Assembly: GCA_022750155.1 (NCBI GenBank)
Contig: JAKIWG010000006.1
Location: 1 to 64,000 of the forward strand
Direction of reading: 5' to 3'
DNA length: 64,000 bases
Source of the DNA: Thermoplasmata archaeon
GTDB lineage: Archaea > Thermoplasmatota > Thermoplasmata > Lutacidiplasmatales > UBA184
Part shown: one piece after another, positions 17,160-24,435 of the stretch
How positions within the stretch are numbered: position 1 is the first letter of the stretch
Layout of the letters: each line of letters starts with the position of its first letter
Translations under genes and position numbers: made by a program
The notes under the pieces: generated by a model
What the model was told of the DNA's origin: nothing
The model's input: only the letters and a program-made list of their open reading frames with translations
Databases searched by the model: none

Positions 17160-17729
17160 GTGCCGCAGGACGAGGCGTCGGCCGACCGGCCTCCCCGACG
17201 CCGCGAATCCTGGAGCCTGACGACCCTTGTCGAGGAGGTCGCCGGGCGGCCGATCACCGAATTCCAGGAACCGGGACGCCCGGTCCATCCCTACATCCAG
17301 GTGAAGTTCCCCCCGAACGCGCCGGCCCGGTCGGCACGCCCCGGCTCTTCCCCGGGGTCCGGGTACGACGCCCCGTCCCCGGTGCCGGAGGAGGAAGAGG
17401 GAGGCCCGGTCGGCCGCGTATTCCCGCCGCTCACCGGCGCCACCGGTCGCGCCTTGCACGGCCCCGACCAGGAGCACCATGCGCCCACGTTGCGCTCGGT
17501 GACCTCTGGCTCGGGGAACGGTGGTCCGGGCGCCCCCTCGCACCCCCCGGGCCCCTCCCGACGGCCCGAGCGGATCTACCTTCACTACCTGCTGCTCCAC
17601 CTCGACCGGTTGAGCGGCCCGGCGCTGAGGTACCTCAAGCTCGCCGTCGACGAGGAGGTCTCGCATCGGGACGCGCCGCCGGAGGCCACCCCGCCGACCG
17701 AGACATCGTCTCCTCCCGAACGCGCCTGA
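17160..17729 (+). CDS. hypothetical protein, proline-rich with C-terminal helix
   Basis: A 189-residue protein starting at GTG (VPQDEASADRPP) directly behind a good TATA box, so it has its own leaderless promoter. Residues 15-50 are ordered-looking (SWSLTTLVEEVAGRPITEFQ), the centre is low-complexity Pro/Gly/Ser, and residues 140-170 form an amphipathic helix (RIYLHYLLLHLDRLSGPALRYL). No membrane segment and no known motif. It lies 52 bp behind the VirB4-like gene and may be an accessory factor, but this is only positional. Its last 95 bp overlap the end of the convergent methyltransferase gene, which is unusual; one of the two C-termini may be mispredicted. Confidence 0.55.
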   Translation: MPQDEASADRPPRRRESWSLTTLVEEVAGRPITEFQEPGRPVHPYIQVKFPPNAPARSARPGSSPGSGYDAPSPVPEEEEGGPVGRVFPPLTGATGRALHGPDQEHHAPTLRSVTSGSGNGGPGAPSHPPGPSRRPERIYLHYLLLHLDRLSGPALRYLKLAVDEEVSHRDAPPEATPPTETSSPPERA

Positions 17730-18459
17730 GCTCGGCGGCCCGTCCCGGGTCGAGCTCCACCCCGATCGCGTTCCGCCCGAGGCGCGTGGCGGCCCACAGG
17801 GTCGTGCCGGAACCCGCGAACGGGTCGAGCACCGTGTCCCCGGCCACCGAGAACATCCGGATCAATCGCTCGGGGATCTCCGGCGGGAACGCCCCAGAGC
17901 GGCCGTCGGCGGAACGCTGGGGGATCCCCCGGATGTCCCCCCACACCTGCGAGAACCAGCGGTCCCGTTCCGCCTTGGTGAACCGGCTATCGTAGCGTCC
18001 CGGATCTCCCCGGGGGAAGCGGCGGTTGCGCCCGCGTCGGAACAGCAGGATGAACTCGCAGTCGAGGGTCACGTACGCGTTCGGGGGCAGGAAACCCGAT
18101 CCGAGGAAGGCGTTCGGCCGGTTCGTCGGTTTCTTCCAGAGAACGTACGGGAGCGCTCGGAACCCCGCCGCCCGGCACGCGAGGGTCGCCTGCGCGTGAT
18201 TCGGCCAGAGTTGGAACTCTCCGTCGGAGGAGCGAAGGGCGTCTCCGATGTTCAGGGCGAAGATACCCCCCTCGATCAGGACCCGGTGGCACTCCTTCCA
18301 TGCCCGGCCCAGGAGCGAATGCATCGCCTCGTAGGAATGGGCCCCCTGCTCGGCGAACTGCCGGTCCCATTGGGGAATCATCGGGTACGGGGGAGAGGTG
18401 ACGACCAGCGCGACGGTGCCGTCGGCGACCGATCCCAGGTGTTCGGCCGACCCCTCCAC
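17635..18459 (-). CDS. DNA methyltransferase (N4-cytosine/N6-adenine, beta-type order)
   Basis: A 274-residue SAM-dependent DNA methyltransferase. The catalytic motif IV appears early (VVTSPPYPMIPQWD, SPPY type) and the SAM-binding motif I late (VLDPFAGSGTTLWAATRLG, then GVELD), the permuted order of the beta class. SPPY favours cytosine-N4 or adenine-N6 methylation. GTG at 18459 is the listed start, but the frame stays open upstream with family-like residues (RPSIEIVEGSAEHL), so translation may begin earlier at an unclear codon. No restriction endonuclease is adjacent, so it is probably an orphan methylase. The basic C-terminus overlaps the convergent gene. Confidence 0.85.
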   Translation of the reverse strand: MEGSAEHLGSVADGTVALVVTSPPYPMIPQWDRQFAEQGAHSYEAMHSLLGRAWKECHRVLIEGGIFALNIGDALRSSDGEFQLWPNHAQATLACRAAGFRALPYVLWKKPTNRPNAFLGSGFLPPNAYVTLDCEFILLFRRGRNRRFPRGDPGRYDSRFTKAERDRWFSQVWGDIRGIPQRSADGRSGAFPPEIPERLIRMFSVAGDTVLDPFAGSGTTLWAATRLGRNAIGVELDPGRAAELRRVREETMSRSAGWPPAARPDARPPRRRRA

Positions 18460-18520
18460 GATCTCGATGGATGGCCGGGCGAGCGTGGTCGTCGCCTCGG
18501 GGTCGCGAAGCGGTCGAGGG

Positions 18521-18527
18521 TTAATAG
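18521..18527 (+). promoter_or_regulatory. TATA-like box of the HPS-RraA gene
   Basis: TTAATAG lies about 25 nt before the ATG at 18549 in GC-rich surroundings. On the opposite strand the same A/T patch may also serve the divergent methyltransferase. Confidence 0.5.
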
Positions 18528-18548
18528 TCTGGGCCGCTCGACCGCCGC

Positions 18549-19853
18549 ATGCGGCTCGACCGGCCGGTCCTGCAGGTCGCGCTCGACTTTGAGAACCTCT
18601 CCCGGGCCCTGCCCGCCGCCCGGGAGGCGGTCGAGGGCGGGGCCGACTGGGTCGAGGCCGGGACCCCGCTCATCAAGAGCGAGGGACTGGACGCGGTCCG
18701 ACAGCTGAAGAAGGCGTTCCCGGGCCACCGGATCGTCGCCGACATGAAGGTGATGGACACCGGGGCGTTCGAGGTCGAGATCGCGGCCAAGGCCGGGGCC
18801 GATATCGTCACGGTCCTGGGGACGGCGGACGACGACACGATCGCCGACGCGGTCCGAGGCGGCGAGAAGTACGGCGCGGAGGTCGTCGTCGACCTGCTGA
18901 ACGTCGCGGACCCGTTGGCCCGAGCGAAGCGGGTCGCCGAGCTCGGGGCGGCCGCGGTCTATTGGCACATCGGGATCGACATGCAGATGGCGGGGAAGAC
19001 CCCGTTCGAGGTCCTCGCCCACCTGGCCCAAGGTTCTCCCATCCCCATCGGGGTCGCGGGGGGTCTCAACAGCGAGAGCGTCGCGGCCGCGGCCCGGGCG
19101 GGCGCGCGGATCCTGATCGTCGGGGGCGCCATCACCAAGAGCGCCCAGATCACCGAGGCGACGCGACGGATCCGCTCGGCGATCGACTCCGAGAAGGAGG
19201 TCGCCACGGAACTGTTCCGGCGCTACTCGGGAGCGGACGTCCGGGCCGCTTTCCTCAAGGTCTCCACTCCGAACCTCTCGGACGCGATGCAGCGTCAGGG
19301 CGCACTCCACGGCCTCGCCCCCCACCTGAAGGACCCGAGCGTCCGGATCGCCGGACCGGCCGTGACCGTGGTCACCCGGGACGGGGACTGGGCGAAACCG
19401 GTGGAGGCCATCGACCGGGCGGGGCCCGGCGACGTCCTCGTGGTGGACGCCGGGAGCGGGCAGACCGCGGTCTGGGGCGAGCTCGCCAGCTGGAGCGCCC
19501 ACGGCCGCAAGCTCTGCGGGGTCGTGATCGACGGGGCCGCGCGGGATATCGACGCGATCCTGGAGCTGGGTTTCCCGGTGTTCAGCCGCTATGTCTCGCC
19601 CAACGCCGGCGAGCCGAAGGGGCTCGGGGAGATCGGGGTGGATGTGGTCGTGGGAGGCCAGAGGGTCCGACCCGGTGACTGGATCGTCGGGGACCTCAGC
19701 GGGCTCGTCGTCGTGCCCCGGGAGCGGGCCTCGGAGATCGCGAACCGAGCGCTCGATGTCCTCGAGCACGAGAATCGCGTCCGCGAAGAGATCCAGCGAG
19801 GGTCCACCCTGTCGGCCGTTCAGAAGCTCGAGCGGTGGGAACGGGTCGGCTGA
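18549..19853 (+). CDS. bifunctional 3-hexulose-6-phosphate synthase / RraA-like protein
   Basis: A 434-residue fusion known from archaea. Residues 1-210 are an OMP-decarboxylase-fold hexulose-phosphate synthase: VLQVALDFENL, the catalytic stretch IVADMKVMDTGAFEVEIAAK, and YWHIGIDMQM. This enzyme interconverts ribulose 5-phosphate plus formaldehyde with hexulose 6-phosphate; in archaea the pathway mainly runs toward pentose synthesis. Residues 220-434 are an RraA/HMG-aldolase-like domain (TPNLSDAMQRQGA; GDVLVVDAGS; GVVIDGAARDIDAI). The second half is often annotated as a ribonuclease regulator, but its real role in the fusion is unsettled. A partner hexulose-phosphate isomerase is not in the window. 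Confidence 0.92.
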   Translation: MRLDRPVLQVALDFENLSRALPAAREAVEGGADWVEAGTPLIKSEGLDAVRQLKKAFPGHRIVADMKVMDTGAFEVEIAAKAGADIVTVLGTADDDTIADAVRGGEKYGAEVVVDLLNVADPLARAKRVAELGAAAVYWHIGIDMQMAGKTPFEVLAHLAQGSPIPIGVAGGLNSESVAAAARAGARILIVGGAITKSAQITEATRRIRSAIDSEKEVATELFRRYSGADVRAAFLKVSTPNLSDAMQRQGALHGLAPHLKDPSVRIAGPAVTVVTRDGDWAKPVEAIDRAGPGDVLVVDAGSGQTAVWGELASWSAHGRKLCGVVIDGAARDIDAILELGFPVFSRYVSPNAGEPKGLGEIGVDVVVGGQRVRPGDWIVGDLSGLVVVPRERASEIANRALDVLEHENRVREEIQRGSTLSAVQKLERWERVG

Positions 19854-19946
19854 CCGGCTTAGCCCGTCGTCGAGGCCTCGCCCTCGTCGGCGGAGCATCC
19901 CGCGCGATCGGAAAGGACCCCCACCTTTCCCCCCCCTCGGGAAACC

Positions 19947-19954
19947 CCTATAGG
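19947..19954 (+). promoter_or_regulatory. TATA box of tRNA-Glu
   Basis: CCTATAGG lies about 28 nt before the first base of the tRNA, the usual spacing for archaeal stable RNA promoters. Confidence 0.6.
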
Positions 19955-19978
19955 TCCGCGGTCCCAACGGAGACTTGC

Positions 19979-20053
19979 GCTCCCGTAGTCTAGTCCGGTC
20001 AAGGATATCGGGCCTTCGACCCGACAACGTGGGTTCGAATCCCGCCGGGAGCA
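19979..20053 (+). tRNA. tRNA-Glu (anticodon TTC)
   Basis: A 75-nt cloverleaf: acceptor GCTCCCG pairs with CGGGAGC, discriminator A; D-stem GTCT/GGAT; anticodon stem TCGGG/CCCGA with loop CCTTCGA; variable CAAC; T-arm GTGGG-TTCGAAT-CCCGC. The anticodon TTC reads glutamate codons. CCA is not encoded. The loop has C rather than the near-universal U at position 33. Two imperfect copies of its last 24 nt occur downstream, which suggests that this gene served as an integration site. Confidence 0.92.
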
Positions 20054-20397
20054 CTCCTACTCCCAGGCGACCCGACCAACCCCGAGAAGAGTCCGTGCTC
20101 ATTGAAGGGATCCTACGGGCGGTCAACGGCGTCGTCTTGGTAGTCGTCTCAGTGCAGCACTTCCGGGCGACCAAGGAGTAACTGAGCCACCGAACGGTCA
20201 AGCCGTAACCGAGGGAGGTCGGGTCCGCGAGTTCTCGGGGGTAGGTCATCGACCAATATCTCGTCGATGTTCTGGCCTTCCGGAGGGGTTCCTCCAGGCC
20301 GTTCGATGACAACGAATAAGCCCCGGGGCTCTCTCGCGCTCTCCACTCCGGTTGGAAGGTCAGAGACCCAACCGGGGGCGATGACTGGGTAGGTCCC
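20054..20397. other. 344-bp non-coding stretch after tRNA-Glu
   Basis: No convincing gene. A 28-codon + strand frame (VLIEGILRAVNGVV) and antisense frames running through the tRNA are visible but have no supporting signals. As the left edge of the proposed integrated segment it may hold a decayed integrase end, although nothing recognisable remains. Confidence 0.4.
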
Positions 20398-21540
20398 GTG
20401 GCGTCCTCCCGTACTCGGAATCGTCGCGCATCTCGCTGGTGGCGGACGCTCGCCTCCTGGCCGGGACGGAACTCCCGACGCCCGAGCAGGGTGCGCGTCG
20501 AGGCCGGCCGGCTGGCCCAGGTCCTCCTGGGACTGTTCTCGATCGGGTTCGCCATCGTCGTCCTCGCTGGCCCGCAGCTCTCCCTGACGGGTCTGCTGTA
20601 CCTCCTCGGGGAAGCCGTAGCGGTACTCTCCGCCCAAACGGTCCTCGCCGGGGGCCGGCTCCTCACGAAGGCCGGGGAACGATCCTGGTGGAGATTGATC
20701 CGATCGTGGGGGATTGTGGGAGTGGGGGTGATCGCCGTCGCGTTGAGCGTCTTTGCGATCCTCGACCCCACGCTCGAAGCCACGGCCGTCGTGTTTGTCC
20801 TGGCCCTGGCGGTGATCTCCCAGGGCTTGGGAAGGGCCATGCAATCCACGGGTGTGACCCTCCCTCGGTGGCTGCGCGGGTCGACCCTCGCCACCGGGGT
20901 CTTCAGTGTCGTGCTCGTCGTCGCCTCGGTCGCGTTCTACGGGTTCGCGCTCACGAGCTTCGCAATCCTCGTGGGCGTCATCCTGCTCATCAGCGGGATC
21001 GAGACGGTCGTCGCGGGGGTACATCCGACCGACCCGCGCCAGTTCGTGCTCCTCAAGCTGATCCTCTTCTCCTCGTTCTACGGCCTCGTCCTGATCAACT
21101 GGATCGACCTGCCGGACAACAAGGTCGTCCCGGCGTATGGGCTCTGGTTGATCCTGACGTACATGGCGCCGTTTGGGGTGTTGATCGTCTTCCAGGGGCT
21201 GGAGGCGTGGCCGCTCGCCACCAGTCTCGGCCTGCTGGTCTCGCTGAACAACGACCTGGGCTACTTCTTCATCGGGAATCTGATCTTCGGGACCCACGTC
21301 CCCCTGGCCCCATGGATCGCCGGGCAATTGGGCTTCGAAGGTTCACAAGTCGTGACGGTCTTCGACGGCGGGTTCTTCACCCTCAACGTGACGTCATGGA
21401 TGATGGGCCTGTCCATCTACGCCAGGGTCGCCGTAGTCGCCGCCATCCTCTACCACTGGTGGCGACACCCGGGTGAGATCGTGGCGCGGGCGGCTCTCCC
21501 CCTGGAGGGCTCTGTGGCGGTGGTCGGAGAAGAGGGGTGA
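20398..21540 (+). CDS. HdeD/DUF308-like multi-pass membrane protein
   Basis: A 380-residue membrane protein with about ten hydrophobic helices after a very basic N-terminus. The first half shows the HdeD/DUF308 pattern twice (LGLFSIGFAIVVLAGPQLSLTG; VGVGVIAVALSVFAILDPTL), in which helices are punctuated by P-hinge turns. The second half has conserved-looking acidic and aromatic loops (INWIDLPDNKVVPAYG; FDGGFFTLNVTSWMMG). HdeD proteins are linked to acid stress in bacteria, but a role cannot be assigned here. The start is GTG (VASSRTRNRR). It lies between the tRNA-Glu and the first decayed tRNA copy, so it may be cargo of an integrated element. Confidence 0.75.
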   Translation: MASSRTRNRRASRWWRTLASWPGRNSRRPSRVRVEAGRLAQVLLGLFSIGFAIVVLAGPQLSLTGLLYLLGEAVAVLSAQTVLAGGRLLTKAGERSWWRLIRSWGIVGVGVIAVALSVFAILDPTLEATAVVFVLALAVISQGLGRAMQSTGVTLPRWLRGSTLATGVFSVVLVVASVAFYGFALTSFAILVGVILLISGIETVVAGVHPTDPRQFVLLKLILFSSFYGLVLINWIDLPDNKVVPAYGLWLILTYMAPFGVLIVFQGLEAWPLATSLGLLVSLNNDLGYFFIGNLIFGTHVPLAPWIAGQLGFEGSQVVTVFDGGFFTLNVTSWMMGLSIYARVAVVAAILYHWWRHPGEIVARAALPLEGSVAVVGEEG

Positions 21541-21614
21541 CGCCATCGGGTACAGACGTCAGGCGGGGAGAGTCCGGGTCGCTTCGAATGGTAGCGAATG
21601 GGTTCGCTCCCCTA

Positions 21615-21644
21615 AGAAATGGGTCTACATCCCGCCGGGAGCAT
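21615..21644 (+). repeat. decayed copy 1 of the tRNA-Glu 3' end (putative att site)
   Basis: TGGGTCTACATCCCGCCGGGAGCA (21620-21643) matches the last 24 nt of tRNA-Glu at 20 positions, including an unbroken 15-nt run ATCCCGCCGGGAGCA. The copy shares AGAAAT just upstream with copy 2, giving 26 of 30 identical bases between the two copies. Most likely an attR-type scar. Confidence 0.65.
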
Positions 21645-21730
21645 TGACCGAACCCGCAGGAAACTCACGGCGACCGTCCCCGACCGTGCGTCCATCTCCC
21701 GCGTCCGGCGGCGTCGATGGGCTCAAATAT

Positions 21731-21752
21731 CCAGTTTACGTTTAAACGCACA
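21731..21752 (+). promoter_or_regulatory. A/T-rich promoter/operator of vapBC with GTTTAAAC palindrome
   Basis: CAGTTTACGTTTAAACGCAC directly before the vapB ATG contains the 8-bp palindrome GTTTAAAC. Antitoxins of this type autorepress from such sites. The position suits both a TATA element and an operator, although it lies close to the start codon. Confidence 0.4.
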
Positions 21753-21964
21753 TGGTCGTTCGGACGATCACCGTGACGGACGAAGCCTATCGCCGACTTC
21801 GGGCCCACAAGGGAGACGCCGAGAGCTTCTCGGATGTGGTCCTCCGACTGACCCGACGGAAGCCCCTTTCCGATTTCGCCGGTGTCCTGAGCCACGAAAC
21901 GGCTTCCGCGCTGAGAGCTGCCGTGGTCGAGGATCGAGCGGAACGTCGACGACTGGACCGGTAG
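21752..21964 (+). CDS. vapB: VapB-type antitoxin (DUF217/UPF0330 family)
   Basis: A 70-residue protein starting MVVRTITVTDEAYRRLRAHK, a ribbon-helix-helix-like DNA-binding N-terminus typical of archaeal VapB antitoxins. The phrase ESFSDVVLRLTRRKPL is the family hallmark. The C-terminal half (LSDFAGVLSHETASALRAAV) should wrap the toxin. It precedes vapC by one base, the usual antitoxin-first order, and would neutralise the PIN nuclease and repress the operon. An A/T stretch (CCAGTTTACGTTTAAACG) upstream probably holds promoter and operator; it contains the palindrome GTTTAAAC. The pair lies between two tRNA 3'-end copies, consistent with mobile acquisition. Confidence 0.88.
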   Translation: MVVRTITVTDEAYRRLRAHKGDAESFSDVVLRLTRRKPLSDFAGVLSHETASALRAAVVEDRAERRRLDR

Positions 21965-21965
21965 G

Positions 21966-22382
21966 ATGCTGCTCGACGCGAGCTTCCTGATCGATCTGAT
22001 GGAAGGCCAGCCCGAGGCCGTCGCGCTGGCGGCCGCGATCGATTCGGAAGGTGCTCGGCTTCGACTGCCCACCCCGGTACTCTTTGAGCTGTGGGTGGGC
22101 GCGTCACGGGTCGGGGGACGGACAAGCGACCGCGAACAGCTCGAACTTCTCGAGACCTCCTATGAGGCCGTGGAGCTCGCTGCCGCCGATGCCCGGTCGG
22201 CCGGGACCCTCCAGGCGACCCTCCGTCGAGCGGGACGCGCGCTCGGGACGGTGGACGCCCAGCTCGCGGGAATGGCCCTCGCTCGTTCGGAGGAGCTGGT
22301 CACCGGCGACGAACTCATCATGGGCATCGGACACGGCGTTCCCGTCCGCGCATATCGGAGGAAGAAGTCGGGCGGAACCTGA
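21966..22382 (+). CDS. vapC: VapC-type toxin, PIN-domain ribonuclease
   Basis: A 138-residue PIN-domain protein. The expected acidic active-site residues are in place: D in MLLDASFLIDL (residue 4), E in PVLFELWVGA (about 41), D in GTVDAQLAG (about 97) and D in ELVTGDELI (about 114). Such toxins cleave tRNA or rRNA using bound magnesium or manganese when their antitoxin is lost. It follows vapB with a single-base gap, so the two are translated as a unit. A small aromatic-poor C-terminus rich in lysine and arginine ends it. Confidence 0.92.
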   Translation: MLLDASFLIDLMEGQPEAVALAAAIDSEGARLRLPTPVLFELWVGASRVGGRTSDREQLELLETSYEAVELAAADARSAGTLQATLRRAGRALGTVDAQLAGMALARSEELVTGDELIMGIGHGVPVRAYRRKKSGGT

Positions 22383-22690
22383 TCCTTGGCGGGGGGCCCC
22401 CCGGGAGCGATCTCCCTCTCCGCGCGCCGCCCGCATAGGGTCCGAAGTGCCGCCGCCGAGCGGGTCGTTGGGTTCGCATCCATCAGAAATGGGTAGGCCT
22501 CCCGCCGGGAGCATCCCCCTCGATTTGTCCTGACGAGATCCACTGGTCCGAACGGTGGCCAGAGATCGCGGTTTACGGGGGCGGGGAGCGGCGAGGCTGG
22601 GAACCTTCGAATCCGGAATCCGGGAGGGCGATCAATCGGATGCGGGCTGCCGAGCCCCCACGGGCAGGGACGACGCGCGGGTGGCGCCGA
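22383..22690. other. 308-bp stretch between vapC and the next gene
   Basis: Apart from the second tRNA 3'-end copy at 22485-22514, nothing recognisable is seen. No frame looks coding. Confidence 0.4.
22485..22514 (+). repeat. decayed copy 2 of the tRNA-Glu 3' end (putative att site)
   Basis: TGGGTAGGCCTCCCGCCGGGAGCA (22490-22513) matches 20 of the last 24 nt of tRNA-Glu, with the acceptor part TCCCGCCGGGAGCA intact. It lies 869 bp after copy 1, with vapBC between them, suggesting a second integrated cassette. Confidence 0.65.
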
Positions 22691-22891
22691 CTACTCCTTC
22701 CTGAAGACCTCGGCCTCGGCGAGCCGAAACGCGGTGAGCCGCTGGTTCTCGTCCCGTTCCACGAATGGGTAGAACGACCTGGGGTCCTTACCTCCGGCTT
22801 CGAGTCTCTGCTGCAGGACCTTCAACTGGGCCATGTAGCCGTCGAATGCTTCAACGAATTCGGCAAGCTTCTTCTGTCGATCCATCGGCAT
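22691..22891 (-). CDS. small helical protein, unknown function
   Basis: A 66-residue protein, MPMDRQKKLAEFVEAFDGYM onward, mostly amphipathic helix, then GGKDPRSFYPFVERDENQRL and a final helix. It has no membrane segment and no motif I recognise. The start could also be the ATG two codons later. An A/T patch (AAAGATTC on the coding strand) about 28-30 nt upstream fits a leaderless promoter. The longer track ORF adds residues of random composition. It stands alone between the integrated region and the M29-like gene. Probably a real small gene, judged mainly from helical periodicity. Confidence 0.5.
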   Translation of the reverse strand: MPMDRQKKLAEFVEAFDGYMAQLKVLQQRLEAGGKDPRSFYPFVERDENQRLTAFRLAEAEVFRKE

Positions 22892-23212
22892 ACGGGCCGC
22901 TACGATTCGAGCGGCATGAATCTTTCCTCGCCCTCGTAATGGCTGAAGTGGCTGGACCTGGCTCTTCCATCCGAACAGGTCGGGGAGGAGGACGTGCCGG
23001 AGGTACCTAGGAAGACCTTTGGCTCGTAAGGGACACGGTGCGCGACACTTCACCTACGTGCCGTCTCTCCTATGGCGGCACACGGAATCGGTGGTCCCGC
23101 GACCCCCGAGTGGGGGAATATGACCTGTTCCAAAGTGCCCGCCGGAGCGTCTCACCGTCCAAGGGGCGGTGCCAATCGATCGGTTCTTCCGACCCGGACC
23201 GGATCCCGCGGA

Positions 23213-24355
23213 TCAGTCGTGGACGCCGACCAACTCGCCCCCGCGAAGGATCGGAGTGCCATCGATCGCCAGGTCGGCCTTGCGGATCGGGGAGTATGCC
23301 ACGAATCGGGAGCCGCGGTTGTGACCCCCCATCTCGGAATTCCGTCCGATGGTCAGGGAGACCACGCCGCGTTCCTGGTCGAAGAGGAGGGGGATGGAGG
23401 TCGTCGATGGATTCAGCCCGATCGAGATCAGCCCCGGGCGCTCCTTCCCCTGGGCCGCGGCCCGGTACGCCTTACGAAACTCCGCCTCGCCCCGCTCGAA
23501 CGAGTAGTCGGTAAGCTTTCCGTTCCGGAAACTCCACCGGCCGCCGCTGAGCGGGATCTGATTCGGGGCCTCCGAAGAGAACGCCACCCCGCCGGGCCCA
23601 TCGCTGATGAAGGTCCCGTCGGCAAACCGTTCGTCGACCGTGACCACCGCGGCGCCGCTAGGGACCACCTGCACCACGTTGCCCGCCCGGACATCGTCGT
23701 CATCGAGGACGCCGTCGTCGACCCTCGGGGGTCGGCCCGCCAGCCTGAGCGTGAGATCAGTACCGTTCTTGTGGGTGATACGGATCGACTTGCCGGTTCG
23801 GAGCCACTTCGCCAGGTACCGCCCATCCCGTCGCATCGGACGGGGGTCGACGGTCGCTCCCTCGATGAGCTCGGAGCGCCAGCTCGAGAGATCCACTCCG
23901 TACCGATGGGCCCAGACCTCGCTGGTACGACCGAGGTCCCAGCGGATCGACCGGATCCCCGAGCGCTGGACCAGGCGGAACCACTCGTGGTCGTTGGCCA
24001 TGATCCGGCTGCGGACCGAAGCGGGAAGTGCCTCCTCTCGCGTCGTGTCGTACGGCCCCCAGAGGTAGACGTGAGCGTCGCTTGCCTTCAGCGTCGCCCA
24101 CTCGTGGGCGCCGACCTGCCCCAGGTGGGCGGCGGGCGCCTCGGAGACGCTCTTCCAGTAGGTGGCTTCGTCCTCCACCACAAGCAGGGGACGCGCCCCC
24201 AGAATGCGCGCCTCCAGTACGAGGCTATCGGCCCAGGCTTGGGTTCCACTCCAGGTCTCCACCAACAACTTCTCGCCGCGCCGCAGGAGGAGGGAGTTCC
24301 GTAGGACGTTTCGGGCGAACGCCCGACGGGTAGACTCCGGGTAGTCGCCCAGCAC
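23213..24355 (-). CDS. M29 aminopeptidase-like protein, metal ligands apparently lost
   Basis: A 380-residue relative of M29 (AmpS/thermophilic leucyl) aminopeptidases. The N-terminal half (LRNSLLLRRGEKLLVETWSG; NDHEWFRLVQRSG) and the C-terminal segments (GLISIGLNPSTTS; GVVSLTIGRNSEMGGHNRGS; ADLAIDGTPILRGG) follow the family order. However, positions that normally bind the two metals look changed: GELGIGLNP-type glutamate is Leu in GLISIGLNP, the HIALG-type histidine is Ser in VSLTIGRN, and the usual xHxD block lacks histidine (SRFVAYSP). It may be a pseudoenzyme or use other chemistry. The start at GTG 24355 fits the TTAAATAC box 28 nt upstream; an ATG four codons earlier is the alternative. 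Confidence 0.7.
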   Translation of the reverse strand: MLGDYPESTRRAFARNVLRNSLLLRRGEKLLVETWSGTQAWADSLVLEARILGARPLLVVEDEATYWKSVSEAPAAHLGQVGAHEWATLKASDAHVYLWGPYDTTREEALPASVRSRIMANDHEWFRLVQRSGIRSIRWDLGRTSEVWAHRYGVDLSSWRSELIEGATVDPRPMRRDGRYLAKWLRTGKSIRITHKNGTDLTLRLAGRPPRVDDGVLDDDDVRAGNVVQVVPSGAAVVTVDERFADGTFISDGPGGVAFSSEAPNQIPLSGGRWSFRNGKLTDYSFERGEAEFRKAYRAAAQGKERPGLISIGLNPSTTSIPLLFDQERGVVSLTIGRNSEMGGHNRGSRFVAYSPIRKADLAIDGTPILRGGELVGVHD

Positions 24356-24378
24356 GGCACCTCCCATGGTTCATCAGA

Positions 24379-24387
24379 GTATTTAAC
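24379..24387 (-). promoter_or_regulatory. TATA-like box of the M29-like gene
   Basis: The coding strand reads GGTTAAATACTC, centred 28 nt before the GTG at 24355 and 16 nt before the upstream ATG, so it argues for the GTG start. It shares a 70-bp divergent promoter region with the AbrB-like gene. Confidence 0.5.
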
Positions 24388-24435
24388 CCGAAGGATATTT
24401 AGGACTCTAATCCATCCACCCCACCGAGGACGGCC

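Noticed and set aside
20093-20179. 28-codon + strand frame VLIEGILRAVNGVVLVVVSV after tRNA-Glu
   Set aside because: Too short, no start signal and no recognisable homology; could be a decayed end but cannot be supported.
18378-20894. 838-codon - strand ORF
   Set aside because: Runs through the tRNA-Glu gene and opposite to the HPS-RraA gene; the stretch LPAGFEPTLSGRRPDILD is a typical translated tRNA.
23128-23142. Possible third tRNA-Glu 3'-end copy (GCCCGCCGGAGCGT)
   Set aside because: Lacks one base of the acceptor run and the TGGGT part; similarity is within chance for GC-rich DNA.
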